In this document: positions 1 to 5,635 of the stretch, piece after piece
Layout of the letters: each line of letters starts with the position of its first letter
How positions within the stretch are numbered: the first letter of the stretch is position 1
Source of the DNA: Halobacteriales archaeon
Lineage (GTDB): Archaea; Thermoplasmatota; E2; JACPAO01; JAHFTW01
Assembly (NCBI GenBank): GCA_020201445.1
Contig: JAIVGU010000046.1
Span: forward strand, 1 to 7,817
Direction of reading: 5' to 3'
Length of the DNA stretch: 7,817 nt
The notes under the pieces: generated by a model
Database searches by the model: none
What the model saw: the letters and a program-made list of their open reading frames with translations, nothing else
What the model was told of the DNA's origin: nothing
Translations under genes and position numbers: made by a program

Positions 1-795
1 CTGGTAGAGGGCCGCGATGAGGCGGTAGAACTTGTCGTCGAAGCTGGCCTGCGCCTGCTCGCTCTGCTTGCGGACGTTGAGGATGAACGGCGCGTCCTTG
101 GTGGTGGCCCAGCCCTGGCAGCGGTCCACCTTGTTGGCCGCGATGATGAACGGCGTCTTGGTGCTGCGGAGGATCTGGATGGCCTCCAGGGTCTGCGGCA
201 TGAGGCCCTCGCTGATGTCCACCACGAGGACGGCGATGTCGGCGAGCTGGCCGCCGCGCCGCCGCAGGCTGCTGAAGGCGTGGTGGCCCGGCGTGTCGAT
301 GAACAGCAGGCCAGGGACGCCGAACGACTTGCCCTTCAGCAGGACGCCGCAGCGGTCGTAGATGGTCGACATGGGCACCTCGCTGGCGCCGATGTGCTGC
401 GTGATGGCGCCCGCCTCGCGGTCGAAGACCTTTGTGCCGCGGATCTTGTCGAGGACGCTGGTCTTGCCGTGGTCGACGTGTCCGAGGACCGACACGATGG
501 GGGAGCGGGTGTAGGCGGTCGCGGAGCGGGCGGTGAGCGCGCCGATGGCCTTGTCCGCGTCCCCCTCGGTGGCCTGCTTCGCCTGCTCCTTCGCCTTGGC
601 GACCGCCTCCTCACTGACCTCCATCGGCTTCGGCTTGGCCTCCTCCCTCTTGGGGACGGGCGGCGCAGGCTCCGGCTCCTTGGCCTTCTCCGCCGGCTTG
701 GCCTCGTCCTCGAAGTGGTCCGCGAACTCCGCCTCAAGCTCCGCCGCAAGCTCGTCGGCGAGCTTCTCCTCGGCGGTGCGGTCGTCGCGGGGCAT
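1..795 (-). CDS. infB: Archaeal translation initiation factor aIF5B (IF-2 type GTPase), N-terminal 265 residues, runs off the left edge
   Basis: This is a ribosome-associated GTPase that promotes initiator tRNA placement and subunit joining. The frame is open from ATG at 795 to base 1. Visible GTPase motifs are G1 GHVDHGKT (residues 105-112), switch I ITQHIGA (131-137), G3 DTPGH (167-171) and G4 NKVD (221-224). The ITQHIGA and Q-x-H features, plus the phrase [16 protein letters not shown] (178-193), are typical of the aIF5B/eIF5B branch. No intein interrupts the G1 motif. Residues 1-97 are a low-complexity Glu/Lys/Ala/Pro-rich extension; most archaeal aIF5Bs begin only a few residues before the G domain. 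The start is supported by a TATA-like element 24 nt upstream, which implies a leaderless mRNA; ATG codon 58 is the only internal Met before the G domain. Domains II-IV lie outside the window. Confidence 0.95.
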   Translation of the reverse strand, partial: MPRDDRTAEEKLADELAAELEAEFADHFEDEAKPAEKAKEPEPAPPVPKREEAKPKPMEVSEEAVAKAKEQAKQATEGDADKAIGALTARSATAYTRSPIVSVLGHVDHGKTSVLDKIRGTKVFDREAGAITQHIGASEVPMSTIYDRCGVLLKGKSFGVPGLLFIDTPGHHAFSSLRRRGGQLADIAVLVVDISEGLMPQTLEAIQILRSTKTPFIIAANKVDRCQGWATTKDAPFILNVRKQSEQAQASFDDKFYRLIAALYQ

Positions 796-815
796 GCTGC
801 GGCCACAGACGGGTT

Positions 816-832
816 CTATATGCCGGTTTTGG
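816..832 (-). promoter_or_regulatory. TATA box with BRE-like element for aIF5B
   Basis: On the minus strand CATATAG (822-816) follows an A-rich BRE-like stretch CCAAAACCGG (832-823). The TATA centre is about 24 nt before the A of the ATG at 795, which would place the transcript start at or next to the start codon. There is no Shine-Dalgarno-like sequence between them. Inference from sequence and spacing only. Confidence 0.65.
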
Positions 833-844
833 GGCGGGCTAGGG

Positions 845-864
845 GGAACCACGAATGTGGTTCC
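845..864. repeat. Perfect inverted repeat, 8-bp arms and 4-nt spacer, in the divergent promoter region
   Basis: GGAACCAC (845-852), spacer GAAT, then GTGGTTCC (857-864) is a perfect palindrome. It lies about midway between the divergent aIF5B and FMN reductase starts, upstream of the TATA-like elements of both. It could be an operator for a dimeric regulator or a hairpin. No neighbouring gene here encodes an obvious regulator. Confidence 0.6.
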
Positions 865-892
865 GTCACCCCGAGGCCGCCCGGGCAGGAAG

Positions 893-900
893 GCTTTCTG
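893..900 (+). promoter_or_regulatory. Weak TATA-like element for the FMN reductase gene
   Basis: GCTTTCTG is the only T-rich stretch near the expected position. It is centred about 27 nt before the GTG at 923. The match to a TATA box is poor; the spacing is the main support. Confidence 0.3.
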
Positions 901-922
901 CCGGAGGCCGGCTGCCTCCTGC

Positions 923-1525
923 GTGACCCTCCGCATCCCCGTCATCCTCGGCACCGTCCGCGAGGGCCGAAGGTCGGAGCACGTTGCGCGCTACGTCCAC
1001 GGCCGCCTCGCCGCCCGCCCCGGCGTCGAGAGCGCATTCATCGACCCGCGTGACCACGACTACGGCAACCTGCGTGGCCGCGTCATCGACCTGCCCGACC
1101 TCGACCCCAGCGCGCCGCCGCCGGGCATCCCCATCTCCGACGACCTGCGCGCGTTCATCCACCAACTTCAAGCCGCCGACGGCTTCGTCGTCGTGACGCC
1201 GGAGTACAACTACGGCTTCCCGGGCGCGCTGAAGAACCTCCTCGACATGACCTTCAAATCGTGGAACCGCAAGCCGTTCGGCCTCGTCGGCTGCGGCGGC
1301 GTCTCGGGCGGCCTGCGGGCACTTGACATGCTGCGCCAGACGGTCGCCGGCCTGGGCGCGGTCGCGGTGCCGCAGCACATCCCGGTCCCCCACGTCGGCA
1401 AGGCGTTCGGCCCCGACGGCCCCCTGGCGGAGCCGGAGGAGTGGGCGAGGCGCATCGACACGTTCCTGGGGCACGTCGAGTGGTACGCCAAGGCGCTCCA
1501 GGCGGCGCGGCAGGCCCCCCCTTAG
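923..1525 (+). CDS. NAD(P)H-dependent FMN reductase family protein (flavodoxin-like fold), 200 aa
   Basis: The protein belongs to the FMN_red family of soluble flavoproteins that transfer electrons from NAD(P)H to FMN, quinones or chromate-like acceptors; the physiological acceptor cannot be read from sequence. After a first beta strand, the phosphate-binding loop is GTVREGRRS (residues 10-18). The family signature PEYNYGFPGALKNLLD spans 93-108, and a glycine-rich strand GLVGCGGVSGG (120-130) follows. Length is normal for the family. I chose the GTG at 923 (MTLRIPVILG) because the conserved fold begins there; the longer open frame upstream is not conserved in character and crosses the divergent promoter region. 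GGAGG at 903-907 is too far away to be a convincing ribosome binding site. It is divergent from aIF5B, and its TAG overlaps the stop of the opposing methyltransferase gene. Confidence 0.9.
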   Translation: MTLRIPVILGTVREGRRSEHVARYVHGRLAARPGVESAFIDPRDHDYGNLRGRVIDLPDLDPSAPPPGIPISDDLRAFIHQLQAADGFVVVTPEYNYGFPGALKNLLDMTFKSWNRKPFGLVGCGGVSGGLRALDMLRQTVAGLGAVAVPQHIPVPHVGKAFGPDGPLAEPEEWARRIDTFLGHVEWYAKALQAARQAPP

Positions 1526-2205
1526 GCGGCACGAGCCGTGCGGTGCGCGGCCTTGTTGCGCAGCAGGACCGCCAGGATGACGCCGACCGCGGCCCAGATG
1601 ACGGCGGGGCGGTGCAGCTCGACGCCCAGGAGGTAGAGGGCGAAGCCGAGGATCCACGCCTCGGTCATCCAGCCGTTGCGCCAGTCGGGCGCCACGGGAG
1701 CGCTCGGCACCCCGGCCCGCGGCGGCAGCGGCAGGAACGCGTGCACCTTGCGGGCGTAGGCGTCGTACTCGGCGCCGTGGCGGGCGCGCAGGGCCTTCGA
1801 CTCCAGGTGGGCCAGCGTGCCGAGCAGAGTGCCCTGGAGAGCGAGGACGATGAGGAGCCCAGGCGGCGGCAGGAGGAGCCCATAGGCCGTGGAGAGGAAC
1901 AGGTTGCCCAGGTAGAGCGGGTTGCGGACCCAGCGGAACGGGCCCGCCACGATGAGGCGGTCGGTGTGCAGGGAGCGGTCGGCCATGACGTGGCCGCGCA
2001 GGTAGCTCGTTCCCCAGGACCGCAGCGCCCAGCACACGAGGACGAGGGCAACGGGGAGGACGAGCTGCCACAGGGGCACGGCGACGGCGCTGGCCCCGGC
2101 GCTGATGCGGGCGGCGGGGTCGACGGCGAGGAAGCGGTCGAGCGCGGTCTTCGGCCACCACGGCTGCACGGCGAACGCGAGGGCCGCGGCGGCAACGTAG
2201 CCCAA
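1522..2205 (-). CDS. Integral membrane methyltransferase, isoprenylcysteine carboxyl / phospholipid methyltransferase family
   Basis: This family transfers a methyl group from S-adenosylmethionine to lipid-linked or membrane-soluble substrates at the membrane; the substrate here is unknown. Numbering from the TTG at 2205 (227 aa), hydrophobic segments lie near 1-13, 44-62, 103-125, 182-195 and 200-215. The SAM-site signature is GPFRWVRNPLYLGN (88-101), followed by the conserved acidic residue in HLESKALR (133-140) and RHGAEYDAYARKVHAFLP (142-159). The start is uncertain. The frame stays open for 31 more codons to a stop at 2301-2299 and encodes a plausible continuation (FLFRHRGIAIG just before the TTG), but no ATG, GTG or TTG occurs there. 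The true start may be a CTG at 2235, or one base may be missing in the C-run near 2241-2245 (see findings). The TAA overlaps the TAG of the convergent reductase gene. Confidence 0.8.
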   Translation of the reverse strand: MGYVAAAALAFAVQPWWPKTALDRFLAVDPAARISAGASAVAVPLWQLVLPVALVLVCWALRSWGTSYLRGHVMADRSLHTDRLIVAGPFRWVRNPLYLGNLFLSTAYGLLLPPPGLLIVLALQGTLLGTLAHLESKALRARHGAEYDAYARKVHAFLPLPPRAGVPSAPVAPDWRNGWMTEAWILGFALYLLGVELHRPAVIWAAVGVILAVLLRNKAAHRTARAA

Positions 2206-2279
2206 GCCGATGGCGATGCCGCGGTGGCGGAACAGGAAGGGGGTCGGTTGGGCGGGCGTGCTTGGGGCCGTGGCCGCAC

Positions 2280-2732
2280 CTACTCGAACAGGAACTCGTC
2301 ACCAGCCCGCTTGTACTCGGCGCCGCCCTTGGGGAACCAGAGGCCCAGCTCGAACTTCGCGGTCTCGGCGGAGTCGCTGCCGTGGAGGATGTTGCGGCCG
2401 ATGTGCTGCCCCAGGTCGAAGCGGAGCTCGCCCGGCTTGCCCTGCACCGGGTTGGTGGCGCCCAGGAGGGTGCGCACGACGGCGATGGCGGACTCGCCCT
2501 CGACCATCATCGGCACCACGGGGCCGGAGGTCATGTACCTCACGAGGCCGGCGTAGAAGGGGCGGGCCTTGTGGACCTCGTAGTGCCTCTCGATGGTCTT
2601 GGGGTCCGGCATCTCCAGGCGCATCGCCTTGACCTTGAGGCCCTTGCGCTCGAAGCGGGAGACAATCTCGCCGACGAGGCCGCGCTGCACGGCGTCGGGC
2701 TTGATCATGACGAAGGTCGTTTCGAGGGCCAT
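2280..2732 (-). CDS. ndk: Nucleoside diphosphate kinase, 150 aa
   Basis: The enzyme moves the gamma phosphate from ATP to other (d)NDPs through a phosphohistidine, balancing nucleotide pools in the cytosol. The protein is full length for the family. Lys11 in FVMIKPDAVQRGLVG and catalytic His117 in NILHGSDSAETA are present, as is the nucleotide-binding stretch GATNPVQGKPGELRFDLG (91-108). The ATG at 2732 is fixed by the universally conserved N-terminus and by a TATA-like element 26 nt upstream, so the transcript is probably leaderless. In many euryarchaea ndk sits directly before the aIF5B gene in a ribosomal protein cluster. Here both are on the minus strand in that order, but the methyltransferase and reductase genes separate them. 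In the same class II RNR-bearing genome it would supply dNTPs from the products of RNR. Confidence 0.97.
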   Translation of the reverse strand: MALETTFVMIKPDAVQRGLVGEIVSRFERKGLKVKAMRLEMPDPKTIERHYEVHKARPFYAGLVRYMTSGPVVPMMVEGESAIAVVRTLLGATNPVQGKPGELRFDLGQHIGRNILHGSDSAETAKFELGLWFPKGGAEYKRAGDEFLFE

Positions 2733-2753
2733 GGGGGCGGCGACCGGGGCCGC

Positions 2754-2762
2754 CTATTTTAG
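2754..2762 (-). promoter_or_regulatory. TATA box of ndk, overlapping the stop codon of the upstream lipoprotein gene
   Basis: On the minus strand CTAAAATAG spans 2762-2754, centred 26 nt before the ndk ATG. The TAA stop (2761-2759) of the upstream Asp-box lipoprotein gene lies inside this element, so the same bases end one protein and position transcription of the next. Confidence 0.65.
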
Positions 2763-4018
2763 GCCAAGGGCGCACCAATGCGCGGCGCCTCGGCGCGGAC
2801 CCAGAGCGTGCCCTCGCCGTCGCCCCAGGCGGTCACGGCCCGCCCGTCCGGCAGCAGGGCGACCGCCGCAAAGTCGGACGGGCCGCGCCCCGGCATGCCC
2901 TGCAGCGGGCCGGCCACCACGTCGTCCCGGCCCAGCAGGGGGCGCGCGATGTGGAGGGCGTACTCCTTGCCCTGCGCCTGCCACCATGCAATCGTCGAGG
3001 CGTCGGGGGAGACCCAAGGGCCCTTGGTCGCGTTCGGCCCACCCCACTGGACGGGTGCCGCCCCGGCTTCCAGGTCGAGGCCCTGGATGGTTCCGTTCCC
3101 GCGCAGGTCCCACCAGGCAAGGGCAAGCTTCCCGTCCCGCTCGGCCAGGAACGGCCAGATGGCCACGAAGCCGGCGGGGTCCTGGTGCAGGACATGGCTC
3201 TGGAAGGTGGCTCCACCGTCCGTCGAGACCGCCGCGGCAACGGGGTAGTCGGTGCGCAGGTTCACCCGCCCGGACGGGAAGCCGCTCGTGGCGTAGGGAA
3301 CCCACAGGCTTCCGTCCCGGCGCACCACGGGGTGGCCGGCGCCGAGCGCACCGTCCTGCGCCTTGGAGGCCGCCAGGACGGGCTGCCCGAACGTGCGGCC
3401 ACCATCCTTCGAGGCCAGCACATAGAGGCCAGTGCCAAGGGTCTGCCAACCCGTCGGCAGGTCCAGGCTCCCCGCGTAGTGGCCCCACACGATGTACGCG
3501 GCGCCGTCCGTCCCGGCCACGAACCACTGGCGGTCCGCACTCACCGGCAGCGTAGCTGGCAGGAGGAAGGGCGACAGGAACACGTTGGTCAGCCAAGTTC
3601 TGCCGCCGTCCTGCGAGGTGGCGGCCTGGAGGCTCCACTGCGCGACGGCCCCCTCGGTCAGCTCTTGCACCAGGGCGGAGTATAGCAGGCGGCCGTCGGG
3701 GGCGGCCTCGACCAGGGCGTCGGTGCGACCGCTCCCGAGCAGGGTGGCCGGCAGCGGCGGCGCCGCCACCGCGGCGAACGTGGCGCCGCCATCCTCCGAG
3801 ACCGCGAGGGCCTCGCCCTCCTCCACGGTGGCGACGATGCGCCCGGCGTCGTCCACCGCCACGCTGGCCTCGAAGCATCGGTTGCAGCCCTCCAGGGCAG
3901 GCAGGGCCGCGAGCCAAGGCGGAGTCTCCTCCGGTGCCTCGGGGGCCGGGGACGGCGCCTTGGCGACACAGCCTGCCAGTGCGATGCCCAAGGCCACCGC
4001 CAGAGGGACAGGGCGCAC
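2759..4018 (-). CDS. Secreted lipoprotein with four Asp-box (BNR/sialidase-type) repeats, 419 aa
   Basis: Predicted extracellular, membrane-anchored beta-propeller protein; a sialidase-like fold is likely, but enzyme activity is not shown. The N-terminus MRPVPLAVALGIALAGC is a short signal peptide with a lipobox LAGC (Cys17), followed by a Pro/Ala/Glu linker (18-34) and a possible disulfide or metal pair GCNRC (44-48). Asp boxes (S-x-D-x-G-x-T-W/F) are SEDGGATF (74-81), SQDGGRTW (135-142), SKDGGRTF (203-210) and STDGGATF (265-272), about 61-68 residues apart, consistent with propeller blades. I do not see the arginine triad and catalytic Tyr/Glu arrangement clearly enough to call it a sialidase; it may be a binding or photosystem-stability-factor-like propeller. 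The frame extends to a GTG at 4069, but a TATA element lies inside that extension and 25 nt before the GTG at 4018, which also gives a clean signal peptide. Confidence 0.85.
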   Translation of the reverse strand: MRPVPLAVALGIALAGCVAKAPSPAPEAPEETPPWLAALPALEGCNRCFEASVAVDDAGRIVATVEEGEALAVSEDGGATFAAVAAPPLPATLLGSGRTDALVEAAPDGRLLYSALVQELTEGAVAQWSLQAATSQDGGRTWLTNVFLSPFLLPATLPVSADRQWFVAGTDGAAYIVWGHYAGSLDLPTGWQTLGTGLYVLASKDGGRTFGQPVLAASKAQDGALGAGHPVVRRDGSLWVPYATSGFPSGRVNLRTDYPVAAAVSTDGGATFQSHVLHQDPAGFVAIWPFLAERDGKLALAWWDLRGNGTIQGLDLEAGAAPVQWGGPNATKGPWVSPDASTIAWWQAQGKEYALHIARPLLGRDDVVAGPLQGMPGRGPSDFAAVALLPDGRAVTAWGDGEGTLWVRAEAPRIGAPLA

Positions 4019-4039
4019 GCCGCAGGCAGCGGGCGGGGA

Positions 4040-4050
4040 GTATAGAAAAC
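4040..4050 (-). promoter_or_regulatory. TATA box of the Asp-box lipoprotein gene
   Basis: The minus-strand sequence GTTTTCTATAC (4050-4040) has its TATA centre 25 nt before the GTG at 4018. It lies between the acylphosphatase stop (4094) and the lipoprotein start, and it argues against the longer reading frame starting at 4069. Confidence 0.65.
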
Positions 4051-4093
4051 GTGCAGTGCGCCCCGCCACGTTCGGTGATAGCCAGGGTGGCGC

Positions 4094-4372
4094 CTACCGC
4101 AGCACCTTGAAGGCGGCGAACTGGCCCGTCGCGGGCTCCTCCTTCGCCTCGACGTGGCGCACCTTGGCGCGCTCGGGGCCGTGGTGGCACCAGTCGGCCA
4201 CCGAGTCGACGGCGAACGGCGTGCCCTCCAGGATGGCCTCGACGCGGCCGTCGGGGAGGTTGCGGACCCAGCCGCGGACGTTGTACTGCTCCGCCTGCTT
4301 GCGGGTGGACTCGCGGAACATCACGCCCTGCACGGCCCCGGTGATGTAGAGGTGCAGCCGCTTCACATCCAC
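4094..4372 (-). CDS. acyP: Acylphosphatase, 92 aa
   Basis: A small cytosolic enzyme that hydrolyses acyl phosphates such as acetyl phosphate or carbamoyl phosphate. Signature 1 is GAVQGVMFR (residues 12-20) with catalytic Arg20. Signature 2 is GWVRNLPDGRVEA (34-46) with catalytic Asn38. Size matches the family (about 90 aa). The GTG at 4372 (MDVKRLHLY) is chosen because a TATA-like element lies 25 nt upstream and homologous proteins begin one or two residues before the first strand. GTG at 4366 is possible; the open frame to 4483 would add a non-conserved tail that crosses the promoter. The gene is 118 nt downstream of the short-chain dehydrogenase on the same strand and has its own promoter. 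Confidence 0.95.
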   Translation of the reverse strand: MDVKRLHLYITGAVQGVMFRESTRKQAEQYNVRGWVRNLPDGRVEAILEGTPFAVDSVADWCHHGPERAKVRHVEAKEEPATGQFAAFKVLR

Positions 4373-4391
4373 GGGGGAGGAAGCGCCGGCC

Positions 4392-4403
4392 GGGATTTTG
4401 AAC
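4392..4403 (-). promoter_or_regulatory. TATA-like element of the acylphosphatase gene
   Basis: The minus-strand sequence GTTCAAAATCCC (4403-4392) is an A/T island in G+C-rich surroundings, centred 25 nt before the GTG at 4372. The TATA match is moderate; the spacing agrees with the neighbouring genes. Confidence 0.5.
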
Positions 4404-4454
4404 GCCCCGCAATGGACTTCTGGAAGGGGACGCGGCTTTGCGCTGACAAGTCGA

Positions 4455-4463
4455 AGAAAACCA
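4455..4463 (-). terminator. Possible T-rich terminator after the short-chain dehydrogenase
   Basis: About 30 nt downstream of the TAG at 4491 the minus strand reads GGTTTTCTTCG, a T-rich stretch of the kind used in archaeal termination. There is no strong hairpin. Weak evidence. Confidence 0.25.
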
Positions 4464-4490
4464 TGGACATGTCCCGTTTCCACGGTGTGT

Positions 4491-5267
4491 CTACTTCGTC
4501 CGGTGCACCATGCCGACGTGGGCCTGGTCGGTCGGGTAGATGACCAGCTCCTGGACGTTGACGTGCGGCGGGCGGCTGCACACCCAGAGGATGGTGTCGG
4601 CGATGTCCTCCGCCTTGAGCGGCCGGGTGTTGGCGTAGACCTCGCGGGCCCGCGGGCCGTCGCCCTTGAACCGCACGAGGCTGAACTCCGTCTCCACCAG
4701 GCCGGGCTCGATGTTGCTGACGCGGACGTTCTTGCCGTGCAGGTCCATCCGCAGCCCCTCCGTCAGCTTGGTGACGGCGGCCTTGGTGGCGCTGTAGACG
4801 CCGCCGCCCGTGTAGGTCCAGCGCCCCGCGACGCTGCCCAGGTTGACGATGTGCCCCGAGCCGCGCGCCACCATGCTGGGCAGCACCTGCCGGGTCACGT
4901 AGAGCAGGCCCAGGACGTTGGTCTCCACCATCTCCTCCCAGTCGTCCACCTCGGACTCCTGCATCGGCTCGCGGCCGCGCGCCAGGCCGGCGTTGTTGAC
5001 GAGGATGTCCACGTCGAACAGGCTCGCGTGCTCGGCGGCGATGGCCTCGATGTCGGGGCGGCTGCGGACGTCGAGGACGATGGCGGCCACGTCGCAGCCG
5101 TAGGTGTCGCTCCACGCCTTCGCCTTCTCCTTGAGCAGCTCCTCGCGGCGGCCGGTGACGACAATCTCCTTGCAGCCCTCGCGGCAGAACGCCTCCGCGG
5201 TGGCGGCGCCGATGCCCCCCGTGGCCCCGGTGAGGAGGATGCGGGAGTCGGCGAACGGCGAGGCCAT
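4491..5267 (-). CDS. Short-chain dehydrogenase/reductase, YdfG-like, 258 aa
   Basis: A classical SDR with a Rossmann fold: cofactor motif TGATGGIG (residues 13-20), NNAG (91-94), Asn117, and catalytic Ser145, Tyr158 and Lys162 in YSATK. Arg40-Arg41 after the second strand favours NADP(H). The C-terminal part, IEPGLVETEFSLVRFKGDG (186-204), the ANTRPLKAEDIADTILWV stretch (212-229) and the ending ...MVHRTK resemble the YdfG group, whose bacterial members oxidise 3-hydroxy acids such as L-allo-threonine and reduce malonic semialdehyde; the substrate here is inferred only from that similarity. The ATG at 5267 fits the family start and has an A/T-rich element 25 nt upstream. The gene is divergent from the flap endonuclease gene across 98 nt. 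Confidence 0.92.
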   Translation of the reverse strand: MASPFADSRILLTGATGGIGAATAEAFCREGCKEIVVTGRREELLKEKAKAWSDTYGCDVAAIVLDVRSRPDIEAIAAEHASLFDVDILVNNAGLARGREPMQESEVDDWEEMVETNVLGLLYVTRQVLPSMVARGSGHIVNLGSVAGRWTYTGGGVYSATKAAVTKLTEGLRMDLHGKNVRVSNIEPGLVETEFSLVRFKGDGPRAREVYANTRPLKAEDIADTILWVCSRPPHVNVQELVIYPTDQAHVGMVHRTK

Positions 5268-5288
5268 GCGGCGCGCAAGGGGGGGCGC

Positions 5289-5296
5289 AACAAAAC
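5289..5296 (-). promoter_or_regulatory. Weak TATA-like element of the short-chain dehydrogenase gene
   Basis: On the minus strand GTTTTGTT (5296-5289) is the only T-rich stretch in the region, centred 25 nt before the ATG at 5267. The base match is weak and the spacing is good. Confidence 0.4.
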
Positions 5297-5329
5297 CGCG
5301 CCGGTCGCGGACGCGTGGGTGGCAAGCGC

Positions 5330-5335
5330 CATATC
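5330..5335 (+). promoter_or_regulatory. TATA-like element of the flap endonuclease gene
   Basis: CATATC, preceded by GGCAAGCGC, is centred about 33 nt before the GTG at 5366. That is 7-9 nt further than at the other genes here, so this transcript may carry a short leader. GAGG at 5357-5360, 5 nt before the GTG, could then serve as a ribosome binding site. Confidence 0.45.
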
Positions 5336-5365
5336 GCCCCCCGTGGTGGGTCCCCCGAGGGGAGC

Positions 5366-5635
5366 GTGGGCGTCAACCTGAGGGACCTGTTCCCGCAGCA
5401 TCCGGTGCCGGAGGGGTGGTACGCGGGCAAGCGCATCGCCGTCGACGGCCACAACGTCGCGTTCCGCTACCTCACCTCGTTCCGCGGCAGGGACGGCGAC
5501 CTGCTGCGCAGCCGCGACGGCCGCGCCATCGGCCACCTGGTGGGCTACGTCAACCTGGTGCGCCACCTGCGCGAGCGCGGCGCCGAGCCCATCGTGGTGT
5601 GGGACGGCCAGGTGCATACCTCGACGCGAAGATGA
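5366..5635 (+). CDS. fen: Flap endonuclease (FEN1/XPG type), N-terminal XPG_N part in its own frame, 89 aa
   Basis: This is the first half of a structure-specific 5' nuclease that trims Okazaki fragment flaps and acts in repair. MGVNLRDLFP matches the standard FEN1 N-terminus, which fixes the GTG start (the N-terminal Gly2 is retained). The metal ligand Asp27 lies in RIAVDGHN, and a second ligand Asp80 in IVVWDGQ. The recognisable fold stops right after WDGQ (82), and the frame ends in seven unrelated residues (VHTSTRR) at a TGA. That TGA overlaps the ATG of the next frame (ATGA, 5632-5635), which carries the rest of the protein. Whether this is a real two-chain enzyme, a pseudogene or a sequence error is open; a frame-breaking deletion of the helical arch explains it at least as well as a true split. 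Confidence 0.75.
   Translation: MGVNLRDLFPQHPVPEGWYAGKRIAVDGHNVAFRYLTSFRGRDGDLLRSRDGRAIGHLVGYVNLVRHLRERGAEPIVVWDGQVHTSTRR

Noticed and set aside
105..483. An intein at the aIF5B GTPase G1 site
   Set aside because: Archaeal aIF5B genes often carry inteins there, but the protein reads straight through G1, switch I, G3 and G4 without an insertion.
280..1053. A 257-codon plus-strand frame antisense to aIF5B
   Set aside because: It is Leu/Arg/Gly-rich shadow sequence opposite the clearly conserved GTPase motifs of aIF5B, with no start signal.
866..2302. A 478-codon open frame on the minus strand covering the reductase and methyltransferase genes
   Set aside because: Composition is Arg/Pro/Gly-rich with no recognisable fold. 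It overlaps two well-supported genes in other frames and is a product of high G+C with few stops.
2759..4018. Calling the Asp-box protein a sialidase enzyme
   Set aside because: Asp boxes occur in many beta-propellers, and I could not confirm the catalytic arginine triad or the Tyr/Glu pair, so only the fold-level call is made.
2754..4412. A 552-codon minus-strand frame across the lipoprotein and acylphosphatase genes
   Set aside because: It is in a different frame from the Asp boxes and the acylphosphatase signature and has Arg/Gly/Pro-biased composition, so it is a shadow.
4398..5381. A 327-codon plus-strand frame opposite the short-chain dehydrogenase
   Set aside because: It is antisense to complete SDR motifs (TGATGGIG, YSATK) and is a His/Val/Asp/Leu shadow typical of antisense frames in high-G+C genes.
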